59,979 nt of DNA from Candidatus Levybacteria bacterium RIFCSPLOWO2_12_FULL_39_17 (GCA_001782675.1 MFPJ01000022.1:1-59979); one strand, 5' to 3'. Shown: positions 25,726-34,529, counted from the stretch's first letter. The notes: generated by a model from the sequence alone, not told the origin. Translations and numbers: made by a program.

Positions 25726-27128
25726 AAATGGCAAAATTTTTTTTGTTTGGTTTATTTTTTATTTGTTTTTCTTTTCTGCTTTTTTATAAGCTCGGAGACA
25801 ATTATTTTTCAAACTGGGATGAAGCTTGGTACGCGGATATTATTCGAAATATGGCAACTGACGGTAATTATATGAGGCCCATTTGGAATGAGGAGCCTTT
25901 TCTTGAAAAACCGCCCCTTTTCTATTGGATTTCTATAATTCCTTTTAATTTTTTAAAAGCAGAGCTTTCTACAAGATTGGTTTCGGCGATATCCGCTCTT
26001 GCTACCGCACTTTTTTTATTTCTTCTTGCAAAAAGATTATATAATTTCGAAGTTGCTTTAGCCTCCACTATTATTCTCTTTTCATCTATCGGATTTATTT
26101 TTAGGGCTAGAACCGGCAATATAGATTCTCTTTTGTCATTCTTTATCTTCGCGTCTTTGTTTTCATTTTTTATGGCACAAAAAAATAAAAGATGGTATGT
26201 ATCATTGGGATTTTCGATAGCTTTGGGATATTTAACCAAAGGGTTAATTGCTTTTTTGGTAATCCCCGTAATTTTGCTTTATTTTATTATTTCAAAAAAA
26301 GCCAGAGAGATTATCAATCCGTGGTTGATAAGAGGCTTAATAATTGCTCTTCTAGTTCCTCTTTTATGGATATTTGTTTCGATAATTTTAAACGGAGATG
26401 AGTTTGTAAAAACATATATATTCAAGCAAACAGGTAAATTTTCTACAACAGCATTTTTCTGGAATAATTTTTCTTTTGATTTCATCCCCTTTTTAAAAAG
26501 CGGTCTTAAATATTGGTTTGTAATTTTTCTTCCCGGTGTTTTTTATATGTTGATTAGGGAACGGAAAAAGTCTTCTATTATATTTCCATTGTATTTTTTG
26601 TTTTTCTTTTTTATCCTTCTTTTTTCAGAAAACAAAAGCAATTGGTTTTTGGTTCCTCTTTATCCTGTAGTAGCTTTAATTACCTCTTGGGCGATATTTG
26701 ATATAAATAAAAGATACATAAGGATAAATTCAGGAATTATAGTTTTTATTATCTTGGCATTAGCGGCATTTATCAATTTGAAGTTCAAAAATGAATTTAT
26801 GGTTCCTGATATTGTAAGAGATGAAGTAGCGGTTGCCGTAAAAGCAAGAGAATTGACAAGTGAAGGAGATTCTATTTTTATGACTAATCATTATTACCCG
26901 ACAACTGTTTACTATAGTCAAAGAAAGGTATATTCTTTATTTTCCGATAAGCATAGCCATGAGTGGTGGATTAAAAATAGAGGGGAGTGGAAAAATATTT
27001 TAAAAAAATCAAACCTATTTATTATTTCTACTCCTTCTGAATTCGAAAGTTTAAAAAGAAATTACCCTAGGTATCAATTTGAAACGATCTTCAAATCAGA
27101 AGAGAAATTACTTATAAAAAAGATATAA
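25722..27128 (+). CDS. ArnT-like (GT83/PMT_2) polytopic glycosyltransferase
   Basis: A 468-residue GT-C protein, closer to classical ArnT than the array members. NWDEAWYADIIRNMATDGNYM holds the catalytic acidic pair, and PFLEKPPLFYWISIIPF is the canonical KPPLxYW motif of PMT_2 enzymes. GYLTKGLIAFLVIPVILLYF is also typical. About 11 membrane segments are followed by a short external C-terminal region. ArnT enzymes move an aminoarabinose or mannose from undecaprenyl phosphate; the sugar here cannot be inferred. The gene overlaps the GT2 before it, and a TATAAT for the following galE covers its stop codon. Confidence 0.85.
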   Translation: MKMAKFFLFGLFFICFSFLLFYKLGDNYFSNWDEAWYADIIRNMATDGNYMRPIWNEEPFLEKPPLFYWISIIPFNFLKAELSTRLVSAISALATALFLFLLAKRLYNFEVALASTIILFSSIGFIFRARTGNIDSLLSFFIFASLFSFFMAQKNKRWYVSLGFSIALGYLTKGLIAFLVIPVILLYFIISKKAREIINPWLIRGLIIALLVPLLWIFVSIILNGDEFVKTYIFKQTGKFSTTAFFWNNFSFDFIPFLKSGLKYWFVIFLPGVFYMLIRERKKSSIIFPLYFLFFFFILLFSENKSNWFLVPLYPVVALITSWAIFDINKRYIRINSGIIVFIILALAAFINLKFKNEFMVPDIVRDEVAVAVKARELTSEGDSIFMTNHYYPTTVYYSQRKVYSLFSDKHSHEWWIKNRGEWKNILKKSNLFIISTPSEFESLKRNYPRYQFETIFKSEEKLLIKKI

Positions 27129-27129
27129 T
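27124..27129 (+). promoter_or_regulatory. Possible -10 box for galE
   Basis: TATAAT contains the stop codon of the previous gene and lies seven bases before the ATG of galE. The spacing fits the pattern of other genes here, but no -35 box is convincing and chance is possible. Confidence 0.3.
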
Positions 27130-27136
27130 TAGAAAT

Positions 27137-28117
27137 ATGAAGATACTTGTAACTGGTGGTGCAGGATACATAGGAAGTTTTATGGTCAAAAGACTGCTTG
27201 ACCAAGATGATCAAGTCACGGTTATAGACAGCCTTGAGCGTGGACATCTTGAGGCAGTTGACAGAAGAGCTGATTTTATAAAGCTTGACATCCGAGACCT
27301 CAAATCGCTCACGGATTTCTTTAGCGGAAAACATTTTGATGGTCTCATACATTTTGCCGGATACATTTCAGTTGAAGAATCTTCAAAATACCCTAAAAAA
27401 TATTACGAAAACAATGTGGAGGGTTCGAAAAATGTATTTTCAATTGCAGTTGGTTCGGGAGTAAATAAAATTATATTCTCTTCAACAGCGGCAGTATATG
27501 GAAATCCCATAAAAATTCCGATTCCGGAAGACCATCCTAAAAACCCCACGAGCCCATATGGCGAAACAAAACTTGCGACAGAAGAAACGCTTAAGGCGTT
27601 GAGAGAAAAAAATGCCAATTTGAGTTTTGCTGCGCTTCGTTATTTTAATGCGGCAGGCGCAGCTTTAGACGGTTCAAATGGAGAAAATCATGATCCCGAA
27701 ACCCATATTATTCCACTTGCAATGAGAGCATTGTTAACCGGTTCCGAATTTAGCCTTTATGGAACAGATTACGACACGCCTGATAGAACATGTATTCGGG
27801 ACTATATCCATGTTTTGGATTTGGTAGAGGCCCACATCAAGGCTTTTAATAGAATCGAAAAAGATCGAGGTTGCTACTACTATAATATTGGAACAGGGCA
27901 GGGCCATTCAAATAGGCAGGTTTTGGATATGGTTGAAAAAGTAACCGGGCGCAAACTTAAAATTCGAGAGGAGGAGCGGCGGGCGGGCGACCCAGACCGA
28001 TTGGTCGCAGATCCCTCGAAGATAAAGTCTGAACTTGGATTTTCCCCAAAATACTCGAATTTAGAAGCAATTGTTAAATCTGCTTGGACTTGGCACACTA
28101 GAAATTTGAAATTTTAA
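27137..28117 (+). CDS. galE: UDP-glucose 4-epimerase
   Basis: A 326-residue extended SDR with all GalE hallmarks. MKILVTGGAGYIGSFMVKRL binds NAD, FSSTAAVYG supplies the catalytic Ser, SPYGETKLATEE the YxxxK pair, and ALRYFNAAGA the substrate loop. HIIPLAMRALL and the closing block YDTPDRTCIRDYIHV complete the signature. It interconverts UDP-glucose and UDP-galactose (or the N-acetyl forms), feeding galactose to surface glycans. Length is normal for the family. Two GAAATTT heptamers form the last codons before the stop (28101-28114). Confidence 0.93.
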   Translation: MKILVTGGAGYIGSFMVKRLLDQDDQVTVIDSLERGHLEAVDRRADFIKLDIRDLKSLTDFFSGKHFDGLIHFAGYISVEESSKYPKKYYENNVEGSKNVFSIAVGSGVNKIIFSSTAAVYGNPIKIPIPEDHPKNPTSPYGETKLATEETLKALREKNANLSFAALRYFNAAGAALDGSNGENHDPETHIIPLAMRALLTGSEFSLYGTDYDTPDRTCIRDYIHVLDLVEAHIKAFNRIEKDRGCYYYNIGTGQGHSNRQVLDMVEKVTGRKLKIREEERRAGDPDRLVADPSKIKSELGFSPKYSNLEAIVKSAWTWHTRNLKF

Positions 28118-28118
28118 A

Positions 28119-28649
28119 TTGAAAATTGGAATTACACTTATTTACTTATTCTTGCTAGCAAGTCTTTTCTTAGTTACAGCTAAAGAATCATTTGCTGTTT
28201 CAAGTTATGTTCTTCCTTACCCTTCGGTAATGCCGGGAAATATTTTTTATAAATTAAACCTTATTCAAGATGAACTCTTAAGATTTTGGTATTTCGGGGA
28301 TTTTGGAAAATTCCATTACAATTTGAAACAATCGGACAAATATTTAGTTGAGGCAAAAACTTTGTTTGAGTACAAGCAATATTTACTGGCACATAAAGCT
28401 CTTCTCAAATCAGATTTATATTTCAAAAATTTAAAACCAATTCTAACAAAAGCAAAAGAACACGGAAAAGACACTTCCGAGAAAAATGTTCTTCTTGCTT
28501 TCGCTTCGGAAAAACATATTGAGATTCTCACTAAATTAAGAATAGAGGTGCCTCAAGTTTTTGAATGGAAGCCTGAAGGAAAAAAACCAAAAAATTTAAA
28601 ATTAATGGAGAGCTTGGGAGAATCCATAATGATTCGGGAGTCCATATGA
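28119..28649 (+). CDS. Secreted DUF5667-like protein
   Basis: A 176-residue protein; the start is TTG one base after the galE stop. Residues 1-28 are a signal peptide or N-anchor (IGITLIYLFLLASLFLVTAK, then SFAVSS). The mature part begins YVLPYPSVMPGNIFYKLNLIQDELLRF, resembling DUF5667 proteins of CPR bacteria (YPLPYPGxLPDHPLYxLK...), followed by a helical, probably coiled, region. No catalytic motif is visible. Lying between galE and a GT-C gene, with a 4 nt overlap into the latter, it may be an extracytoplasmic partner of the glycan machinery; this is inference. Confidence 0.72.
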   Translation: MKIGITLIYLFLLASLFLVTAKESFAVSSYVLPYPSVMPGNIFYKLNLIQDELLRFWYFGDFGKFHYNLKQSDKYLVEAKTLFEYKQYLLAHKALLKSDLYFKNLKPILTKAKEHGKDTSEKNVLLAFASEKHIEILTKLRIEVPQVFEWKPEGKKPKNLKLMESLGESIMIRESI

Positions 28650-29728
28650 TAAGTTTTTTCCTTTTTATTTTTTCTTTAATTTTATTTTCTCTTTTTTCAT
28701 ATGGTTTTATTGATCCAAACTTAATTTACTTTAGAAATATTTTTACAAATTTTGCCTTCCAACAAAGGGAACTTACTACTTTTATCTATGGCGCTCTTGT
28801 TTTGTCTTTGTTTATTTCTTTTTATTTCATTTTCAAGAAACCAAAATTCGATTTTAAGAATATAAGGAATCTAATTATTTTAACTACTATTATTCTCCTT
28901 TTCTCCTATCCGGCAACCTTGTCTTATGACATTTTCAACTATATAACTACGGCAAAAGTCACTTTCCATTATCAGGAGAATCCATACATCGTTTTTCCAA
29001 TCGAATTCGTTAATGATCCATACATTCTTTTTACGAGAGCTGCCAATAAAACCGCTCTCTACGGACCGTTTTGGATTTTACTTTCAGCAGTCCCTCATTT
29101 TGCGGGACTTTCAAATTTTGTTTTAACTTTATTTTCATTTAAAGCGTTTATCGCTTTATTTTATATAGGAACGGTTTATTTACTTCAAAAAATCGATAGA
29201 AACGCGGTTTTGTTTTTTGCTCTTAATCCTCTTGTCATTATCGAGACTTTAGTTTCTGCTCATAACGACATTGTAATGATTTTTTTTGCACTTCTTGCCT
29301 TTTATTTTATTAAAACAAAAAAGCTTTTTTCAATATTTGCTCTTATCGGTTCGATTTTAATAAAAGTTGGAACCATTTTCCTAGTTCCGGTTTACCTACT
29401 AACACTTTTGAATAAAGTTAAGGGAGAAAAAGTTTACATTTATGCCACAATTTCAATGTTTTTTGTTTTTCTTCTTTCGCCACTGCGTGAAGAACTTTAT
29501 CCTTGGTATGCTATTTGGTTTTTAGCTTTTGTTTCTTTAATTCCCGGAAGAGAAAAAATGAAAGAATTATTAATATTCTTTTCGCTCGGGCTTATGCTGA
29601 GATATATTCCCTATATGTGGAGCGGCAACTATTTTGGCGCAACTCCTTTAGTTCGAAATCTTTTAATGGTGATTCCTCCTATTTTATATTTATTTAGTTT
29701 ATGGTTAAAAAGAATTTATCGATCATAG
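28646..29728 (+). CDS. MptB/GT87-like polytopic mannosyltransferase-type protein
   Basis: A 360-residue GT-C protein with about 10 membrane segments. LSYDIFNYITTAKVTFHYQE and NPYIVFPIEFVNDP give an Asp in the first external loop and an NPY motif. LYGPFWILLSAVPHFAGL and NPLVIIETLVSAHNDIVMIF match MptA/MptB-type polyprenyl-phosphomannose-dependent alpha-1,6-mannosyltransferases and related DUF2029 enzymes. Smaller than mycobacterial MptB. It probably uses a polyprenyl-phosphate sugar on the outer face. It overlaps the next gene by 28 nt. Confidence 0.75.
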   Translation: MISFFLFIFSLILFSLFSYGFIDPNLIYFRNIFTNFAFQQRELTTFIYGALVLSLFISFYFIFKKPKFDFKNIRNLIILTTIILLFSYPATLSYDIFNYITTAKVTFHYQENPYIVFPIEFVNDPYILFTRAANKTALYGPFWILLSAVPHFAGLSNFVLTLFSFKAFIALFYIGTVYLLQKIDRNAVLFFALNPLVIIETLVSAHNDIVMIFFALLAFYFIKTKKLFSIFALIGSILIKVGTIFLVPVYLLTLLNKVKGEKVYIYATISMFFVFLLSPLREELYPWYAIWFLAFVSLIPGREKMKELLIFFSLGLMLRYIPYMWSGNYFGATPLVRNLLMVIPPILYLFSLWLKRIYRS

Positions 29729-31398
29729 CAGTAATTATTGTTTCAATTATTGCTGTCCTCGACCTTTCAAATTATGGGATTCCTCCGACACATGATGGAG
29801 AATATCATGTTATTCGCTTTCAGCAATTCTATAAGGTTTTGAGCGAAGGAGTCCTATATCCTCGTTGGTCGCCTGATTTTAATAATGGTTTTGGTATTCC
29901 CTTGTTTAACTATGTTTATCCTTTGCCCAATTACATGGCCGCGATTTTCCATGCTTTAGGTTTTGGGTTCATAGACTCTTTCAAACTTAATATGGCAACG
30001 GCAACTATAGCAGGGGCGATATTTATGTACTTATGGGCAAAAAAATATTGGGGAGATTTAGGCGGGATTGTTTCTTCTGTTTTTTACACTTTTTCGCCAT
30101 ACCATTTCTTAGACATTTACGTGAGAGGTTCGGTTGGAGAGGTATGGAGTTTAGGTTTGGCTCCGGGCCTTTTCTGGTCATATCTCAATTTTCTTGAAAC
30201 AAGGAAAAGGTTTTTTTTAATTTTGTCAGGAATTTTTCTCGCACTTTTGGTTTTGGCGCACAATATCCTGGCGCTCGTATTTTTCGGATTCTTTGTTATT
30301 TACGCTGCGTTTTTGATTAGTAACGGATTTAGGAAGATTGGGAAAGTTGGGGATGTTAGGGATTTGGGGTTGATCGTTTTTACGGGGTTGGGGTTGGCGG
30401 CGCCTTTTTGGTTGCCGGCACTTCTTGAAACAAAATCTGTTCAGGGTCTTCAAATATTCAATCCCATAGAACATTTCCCAAAGCTTTATCAATTAGTCTA
30501 CTCGTCATGGGGTTATGGATTTTCAGGAATCGACCCCGCGAACGGGGTAAATAGGGCTGGGCAGATGTCTTTTCAAATAGGTATAGCCAATCTAATAGCG
30601 TTTATGGGTTCGATAGTAGTTTTATTCCTTTCAAGAAATAAAAAGATTTTGCTCTTTTTCATTGTTTTATTTTTAGCGACAGTATTTTTAATTACTCCTT
30701 TTTCCATCATCTTATGGAAAAACATTCCAATTATGGCATATATTCAGTTCCCATGGAGACTTTTAAGCGCTGTTGTCTTGATAACTGCATTCTTAGCAGG
30801 AGCCCTTGTTCATGCCGCTTTATATAAAAAGAAGAAAAAATTGCAAATCGTTATTTTTATAGCGTTGATTTTTAGTCCCATAGCTTTAAGCATTGGATAT
30901 GCAAAAGCCCCCTTTTATCATAAGCGAAATGACATCCACTATTTAACCAGAAGTAACTTTAAAGACGGAACCAATAGTCCCGGCAACTCTTTTAATACAA
31001 GGTGGCTTATGGGAGCGCCCAAGAAACGAAAAGATAAAATTGAAGTTCTTTCCGGTTCCCCTAAAATAAAAATAACCGAATTCAAGTCGATATCTTATTC
31101 CTTCACTATAGATTCGAAAGAAAATTCGAAACTTTTGATAAATACAGCCTATTTCCCCGGCTGGGCAGCAGAAATCAATGAGAAACGAACAAATATAAGT
31201 GAAAATGAAGGGAGAATGGTGCTTGCTTTACCTTCGGGGACCAACAAGATACGAGTCTTCCTTGATAACACCCCAATCCAAAAACTCTCATACATTTATT
31301 TCCTCGCTTCAACTTTAATATTGGTATTATACCCAGGTGTCAAGCTAATCCACCCTCCAGGTGGATTACGCAGGCACGTGGATTTCTCCGGTGCGTAA
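29701..31398 (+). CDS. Polytopic membrane protein with PTPS-related domain (pfam10131-like)
   Basis: A 565-residue paralogue of the 12747 protein. YGIPPTHDGEYHVIRFQQFY and YPRWSPDFNNGFGIPLFNY are the acidic first loop; YHFLDIYVRGSVGEVWSLGL matches YHFLNLYVRAGVAELMAL of the paralogue. VYSSWGYGFSG and the external IDSKENSKLLINTAYFPGWAAEINEK are also shared. The protein ends KLIHPPGGLRRHVDFSGA, which is encoded by an inverted-repeat element instead of family-like sequence, so the natural C-terminus appears to have been replaced. Role inferred as extracytoplasmic glycosyl transfer. Confidence 0.75.
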   Translation: MVKKNLSIIAVIIVSIIAVLDLSNYGIPPTHDGEYHVIRFQQFYKVLSEGVLYPRWSPDFNNGFGIPLFNYVYPLPNYMAAIFHALGFGFIDSFKLNMATATIAGAIFMYLWAKKYWGDLGGIVSSVFYTFSPYHFLDIYVRGSVGEVWSLGLAPGLFWSYLNFLETRKRFFLILSGIFLALLVLAHNILALVFFGFFVIYAAFLISNGFRKIGKVGDVRDLGLIVFTGLGLAAPFWLPALLETKSVQGLQIFNPIEHFPKLYQLVYSSWGYGFSGIDPANGVNRAGQMSFQIGIANLIAFMGSIVVLFLSRNKKILLFFIVLFLATVFLITPFSIILWKNIPIMAYIQFPWRLLSAVVLITAFLAGALVHAALYKKKKKLQIVIFIALIFSPIALSIGYAKAPFYHKRNDIHYLTRSNFKDGTNSPGNSFNTRWLMGAPKKRKDKIEVLSGSPKIKITEFKSISYSFTIDSKENSKLLINTAYFPGWAAEINEKRTNISENEGRMVLALPSGTNKIRVFLDNTPIQKLSYIYFLASTLILVLYPGVKLIHPPGGLRRHVDFSGA

Positions 31399-31399
31399 T
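31346..31399. repeat. Two overlapping inverted repeats at the 3' end of the 29701 gene
   Basis: TAATCCACC (31346-31354), loop CTCCA, GGTGGATTA (31360-31368) is a perfect 9 bp stem. ATTACGCA (31365-31372) pairs with TGCGTAAT (31392-31399). The two stems share ATTA, so they exclude each other in RNA. No T-run follows, which argues against an intrinsic terminator. Confidence 0.8.
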
Positions 31400-31423
31400 T
31401 AGTACGGAATGCAGATATGCTGA

Positions 31424-31429
31424 TATAAT
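31424..31429 (+). promoter_or_regulatory. Extended -10 promoter for the GT4 gene at 31436
   Basis: TGA-TATAAT forms an extended -10; six bases (TAACGA) separate it from the ATG. No good -35 is seen (extended -10 promoters can lack one). Confidence 0.55.
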
Positions 31430-31435
31430 TAACGA

Positions 31436-32503
31436 ATGAAGATCGCAATAGATGTTTCGCCCATAAGCAAAAGTTCAACTTCTGCTCACAAAATTCGGGG
31501 TGTAGGATTTTATATTAATTTATTAATTGAAAATCTTGCTAAATATGATAAAAAAAATAAATATTATTTTGTTGAAGATAAAAAATTTCCGGAAGACGCG
31601 GACCTAATCCATTATCCTTATTTTGATCCTTTCTTCTTAACATTACCAAGAAAATTTCGAGCCAAGACGGTTGTTACCGTGCATGACTTAACGCCAATTG
31701 TTTATAAAGAACACTTTCCGGCAGGTATTTTGGGAAATATAAAATGGATTATTCAAAAAAACAGACTTAAAGGGGTAAGCGGGGTTATCACAGACTCGGA
31801 ATGTTCAAAAAGAGATATAGTTAGGATATTAAAATTCCCGGAGAGAAAAGTTAAAGTTGTTTATCTTGCCGCAGACCCCATTTTCAGGAAATTGTCGAGC
31901 GAAGCGAGATCCCGCTCTGCGGGAGAAATTAGCAAAAAGTATTCGCTTCCCGAAGACTTTTTGCTGTATGTGGGCGACGCAACCTGGAATAAAAATCTTC
32001 CCAAATTAATAGACGCGGTTTCAAAAACTTCTTTTAGACTTGTTCTCGTAGGAAAGGTTTGGGAAAATAAATCGTCCGAAATCCCAAAAAATCCATGGAA
32101 TGATGATTTGGCCTCGGTTCTTAAAAGAATTGAAAATGATTCACGATTTATTCGGTTGGGATTCGTTCCAACAGAGGATTTAATAAGAATATACAATTTA
32201 GCAACATGTTTGGTTTTGCCTTCAATATATGAAGGGTTTGGTTTGCCTATTCTTGAAGCAATGCAGTCAGGGTGCCCTGTTATTTGTTCCAATTCCTCAA
32301 GTCTTTCCGAGATTGCTCAAGATTCTGCCCTTTTTTTTGATTCTCAAAATACTGATTCGATAAAAGATGCTATTCTTAGGGTTTTTCAAGACAGTTTGCT
32401 ACGAAAAAAACTCTCACAAGACGGACTCAAGCAAGCACAAAAATTCTCATGGAAGAAAACCGCGGAAGAGACGATAAGAGCATACGAAGAATTTGCAAAA
32501 TGA
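31436..32503 (+). CDS. GT4 family glycosyltransferase
   Basis: A 355-residue GT-B enzyme. MKIAIDVSPISKSSTSAHKI and GVGFYINLLIENL form the acceptor-side Rossmann start; VVTVHDLTPIVYKEHFP is the usual HDL motif of this GT4 branch; DFLLYVGDATWNKNLPKLID and YEGFGLPILEAMQSGCP carry the donor-binding Lys and the EX7E motif. The segment SSEARSRSAGE, encoded by a GC-rich palindromic element (31894-31924), interrupts the linker between the two domains. The gene has an extended -10 promoter and overlaps the flippase gene by 4 nt. Confidence 0.88.
   Translation: MKIAIDVSPISKSSTSAHKIRGVGFYINLLIENLAKYDKKNKYYFVEDKKFPEDADLIHYPYFDPFFLTLPRKFRAKTVVTVHDLTPIVYKEHFPAGILGNIKWIIQKNRLKGVSGVITDSECSKRDIVRILKFPERKVKVVYLAADPIFRKLSSEARSRSAGEISKKYSLPEDFLLYVGDATWNKNLPKLIDAVSKTSFRLVLVGKVWENKSSEIPKNPWNDDLASVLKRIENDSRFIRLGFVPTEDLIRIYNLATCLVLPSIYEGFGLPILEAMQSGCPVICSNSSSLSEIAQDSALFFDSQNTDSIKDAILRVFQDSLLRKKLSQDGLKQAQKFSWKKTAEETIRAYEEFAK
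31894..31924 (+). repeat. GC-rich palindromic insert inside GT4 gene
   Basis: Contains CGAGCGAAGCGAG followed by the perfect hairpin TCCCGC-TCT-GCGGGA (31910-31924). It encodes SSEARSRSAGE between the two domains, where related GT4 proteins have a short linker. Confidence 0.7.
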
Positions 32504-33768
32504 AAAAGAAAATATCTTATCTTGTAAATCATCCATTAATTTCGGGAAGCAGCATAATCTTTCTGGGATTGTTCTCCTCTTACTTTGTACATTATCTTTT
32601 TAATTTAGCAATGGGCAGACTACTCAAGCCGGCCGAATATGGATTGGTTACATCTCTGGTTTCCGTTACTATTCTTTTTGCCGTATTTCAAGCAAGTCTT
32701 ACAGGTATTTTTGCCAAGTTTTCCGCAAAGTTCAATGCGCTAAAAGATCAAGGTGCTTTACTGGGGTTATTTAATCAGGGATTTAAATTCACCTTCATTT
32801 TCTCAATGATAATAGTAGGTATATTACTGATTTTCTTTAAACCATTCATGGATTTTCTTCATATTTCAGATTTCAGAATGGTCGCTCTTACCTATTTTTA
32901 TATTTTTCTCTCCATTGTTGCTTCTGTTCCAAACGGTTTGCTTCAGGGTGAGATAAGAGTTTATCTTTTCTCCTTTTTGAATATTTTCGGGGCTTTGCTA
33001 AAAATTTTACTAGGTATAGTTTTCGTATTGATAGGATTGAAAGCATATGGCGCAATGTTTGCTATAGTGGTTTCGGCTTTTATACCTTACGTCCTATCCA
33101 TTATCATAATTAGAAAAGGTATTAAAAAAAATGCTGCCGGCGATTCAAAAGTGGATGCCTCCTTTATCAAGGAACTTAAAGGATATAGCTTAAAGTTTTT
33201 CTTGGCGACTTTGGGTATAACTGTTTTTACAAGTATTGATACCATTTTTGCTCGCCATTTTTTCAGTCCGGTTCTTGCAGGTCAGTACGCAGCTTTATCT
33301 TTAATGGGAAAGTCAATTTTTTATTTTACATCTCCTATCCATTTTGTGTTATTTCCATTAGTTGCTCAAAAGAAAGAAAAAAAAGAAAAAGTAGCTGAAA
33401 TATTAGTGTTGGGAGCATCTTTGGTTGCGCTTACTTCAGTTGCAGCTTCCTTTTTCTACTTTCTTTTTCCGGGATTGGTTTTGGCAATTTTTTTTCCCAA
33501 CCCCGAATATAAAATGCTCATTCCTTATTTAGGCCCATTTTCTTTATTTATAATTGTATTTTCTCTTGCATATTTGCTTAATAATTATTTATTATCTTTA
33601 GGCAAAACCGAAGTATTTAAAATAAATATTTTTTGCGCCCTTCTTCTTACTATTCTTTTTTTCTTTTACCATTCATCTTTTTTCCAGGTAATAGGAGTTT
33701 TATTTGGAAGTGCTTTTTTACTTTTGGTTCTCCTTCTTTTATACTACTGGTACAATGGGAGAGATTAA
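32500..33768 (+). CDS. Wzx-type polysaccharide flippase (MOP superfamily)
   Basis: A 422-residue membrane protein from MKKKISYLVNHPLISGSSII at 32500; the track start adds residues inside the previous gene. About 12 membrane segments, with the N-terminal pattern FNLAMGRLLKPAEYGLVTSL typical of polysaccharide-transporter (PST/Wzx) members of the MOP superfamily. TSIDTIFARHFFSPVLAGQYAALSLMGK is a family-like central stretch with an Asp in helix 7. It likely flips lipid-linked glycans to the outer face, and it is the only flippase or exporter in the window. ATGA overlap upstream, 14 nt overlap with the next gene. Confidence 0.85.
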   Translation: MKKKISYLVNHPLISGSSIIFLGLFSSYFVHYLFNLAMGRLLKPAEYGLVTSLVSVTILFAVFQASLTGIFAKFSAKFNALKDQGALLGLFNQGFKFTFIFSMIIVGILLIFFKPFMDFLHISDFRMVALTYFYIFLSIVASVPNGLLQGEIRVYLFSFLNIFGALLKILLGIVFVLIGLKAYGAMFAIVVSAFIPYVLSIIIIRKGIKKNAAGDSKVDASFIKELKGYSLKFFLATLGITVFTSIDTIFARHFFSPVLAGQYAALSLMGKSIFYFTSPIHFVLFPLVAQKKEKKEKVAEILVLGASLVALTSVAASFFYFLFPGLVLAIFFPNPEYKMLIPYLGPFSLFIIVFSLAYLLNNYLLSLGKTEVFKINIFCALLLTILFFFYHSSFFQVIGVLFGSAFLLLVLLLLYYWYNGRD

Positions 33769-34501
33769 GCTTTTGTCCTTAGTTGTTCCATCATTCAGGC
33801 AAGAAGAAACCATTGTTGAAGACATTTTGAAGATCAAGGAAGTTCTTGAAGGATTATCATATAGCTTTGAAATAATAGTGGTAATAGATGGTGCTCCTAA
33901 GAAAACATATTGTAAATTACTTCCTTATGTTAGACATTCGAAAAAAATAAAAGTTTTTAAGTATAAAAAAAATAAAGGAAAAGGATATGCGGTTAGATAT
34001 GGGATGTTAAGGTCAAGGGGAGACATAGTGGGTTTTATAGACGCGGGGATGGAGATAAATCCGAGCGGAATAGTAAGACTAATAGATTTTCTTAAAAATT
34101 ACAAAGCAGATATTGTAGTCGCAAGTAAGCTCCATCCTGATTCTAAGGTTAAGTACCCAATCTACAGGCTGCTTTTTTCATATATATATAGGAAAATGAC
34201 TCATTTGCTTTTTGGATTTCAAGTTAGGGATACACAAGTCGGTTTCAAGATATTCAGAAGAGAAGTAGTAGATACCGTGTTTCCCAAGTTGGTTGTTAAC
34301 AATTTTGCTTTTGACATAGAGGTATTGGCTATTGCTTATTCAAAGGGATTCAGGAGAATTGTTGAGGGACCTGTCGAACTAGACTTTAATAGAGCAAGTA
34401 GCATAACTTCTGCCAATTTTTGGAAGATAATATCTCACATGATAATAGATACAATACTTATTTTTTATAGAATAAAATTTACTAATTATTATTTGAGATA
34501 A
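33755..34501 (+). CDS. DPM1-like GT2 with altered DXD motif
   Basis: A 248-residue GT-A enzyme from MGEIKLLSLVVPSFRQEETI at 33755, inside the 3' end of the flippase gene. IIVVIDGAPKKTYCK and KNKGKGYAVRYGMLRSRGDI match polyprenyl-phosphate sugar synthases. The metal site reads GFIDAGMEINPSGI, so the second Asp of DXD is Gly; the paralogue at 52576 has FIDCDLEI. DTQVGFKIFRREVVD and FAFDIEVLAIAYSKGF are preserved, so this could be an active variant subfamily or one with changed donor use. No C-terminal membrane helices. Confidence 0.83.
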   Translation: MGEIKLLSLVVPSFRQEETIVEDILKIKEVLEGLSYSFEIIVVIDGAPKKTYCKLLPYVRHSKKIKVFKYKKNKGKGYAVRYGMLRSRGDIVGFIDAGMEINPSGIVRLIDFLKNYKADIVVASKLHPDSKVKYPIYRLLFSYIYRKMTHLLFGFQVRDTQVGFKIFRREVVDTVFPKLVVNNFAFDIEVLAIAYSKGFRRIVEGPVELDFNRASSITSANFWKIISHMIIDTILIFYRIKFTNYYLR

Positions 34502-34505
34502 AATT

Positions 34506-34514
34506 TGTTAGAAT
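34506..34514 (+). promoter_or_regulatory. Possible extended -10 before the GT4 gene at 34530
   Basis: TGT-TAGAAT with TTATTA 17 nt upstream, 15 nt before the ATG, in a 28 nt intergenic gap. Weak but plausible. Confidence 0.35.
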
Positions 34515-34529
34515 ATCAAAATACTTTTC

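Noticed and set aside
31861-32292. 143-residue minus-strand ORF
   Set aside because: Shadow of the GT4 gene at 31436, whose EX7E motif lies in this stretch.
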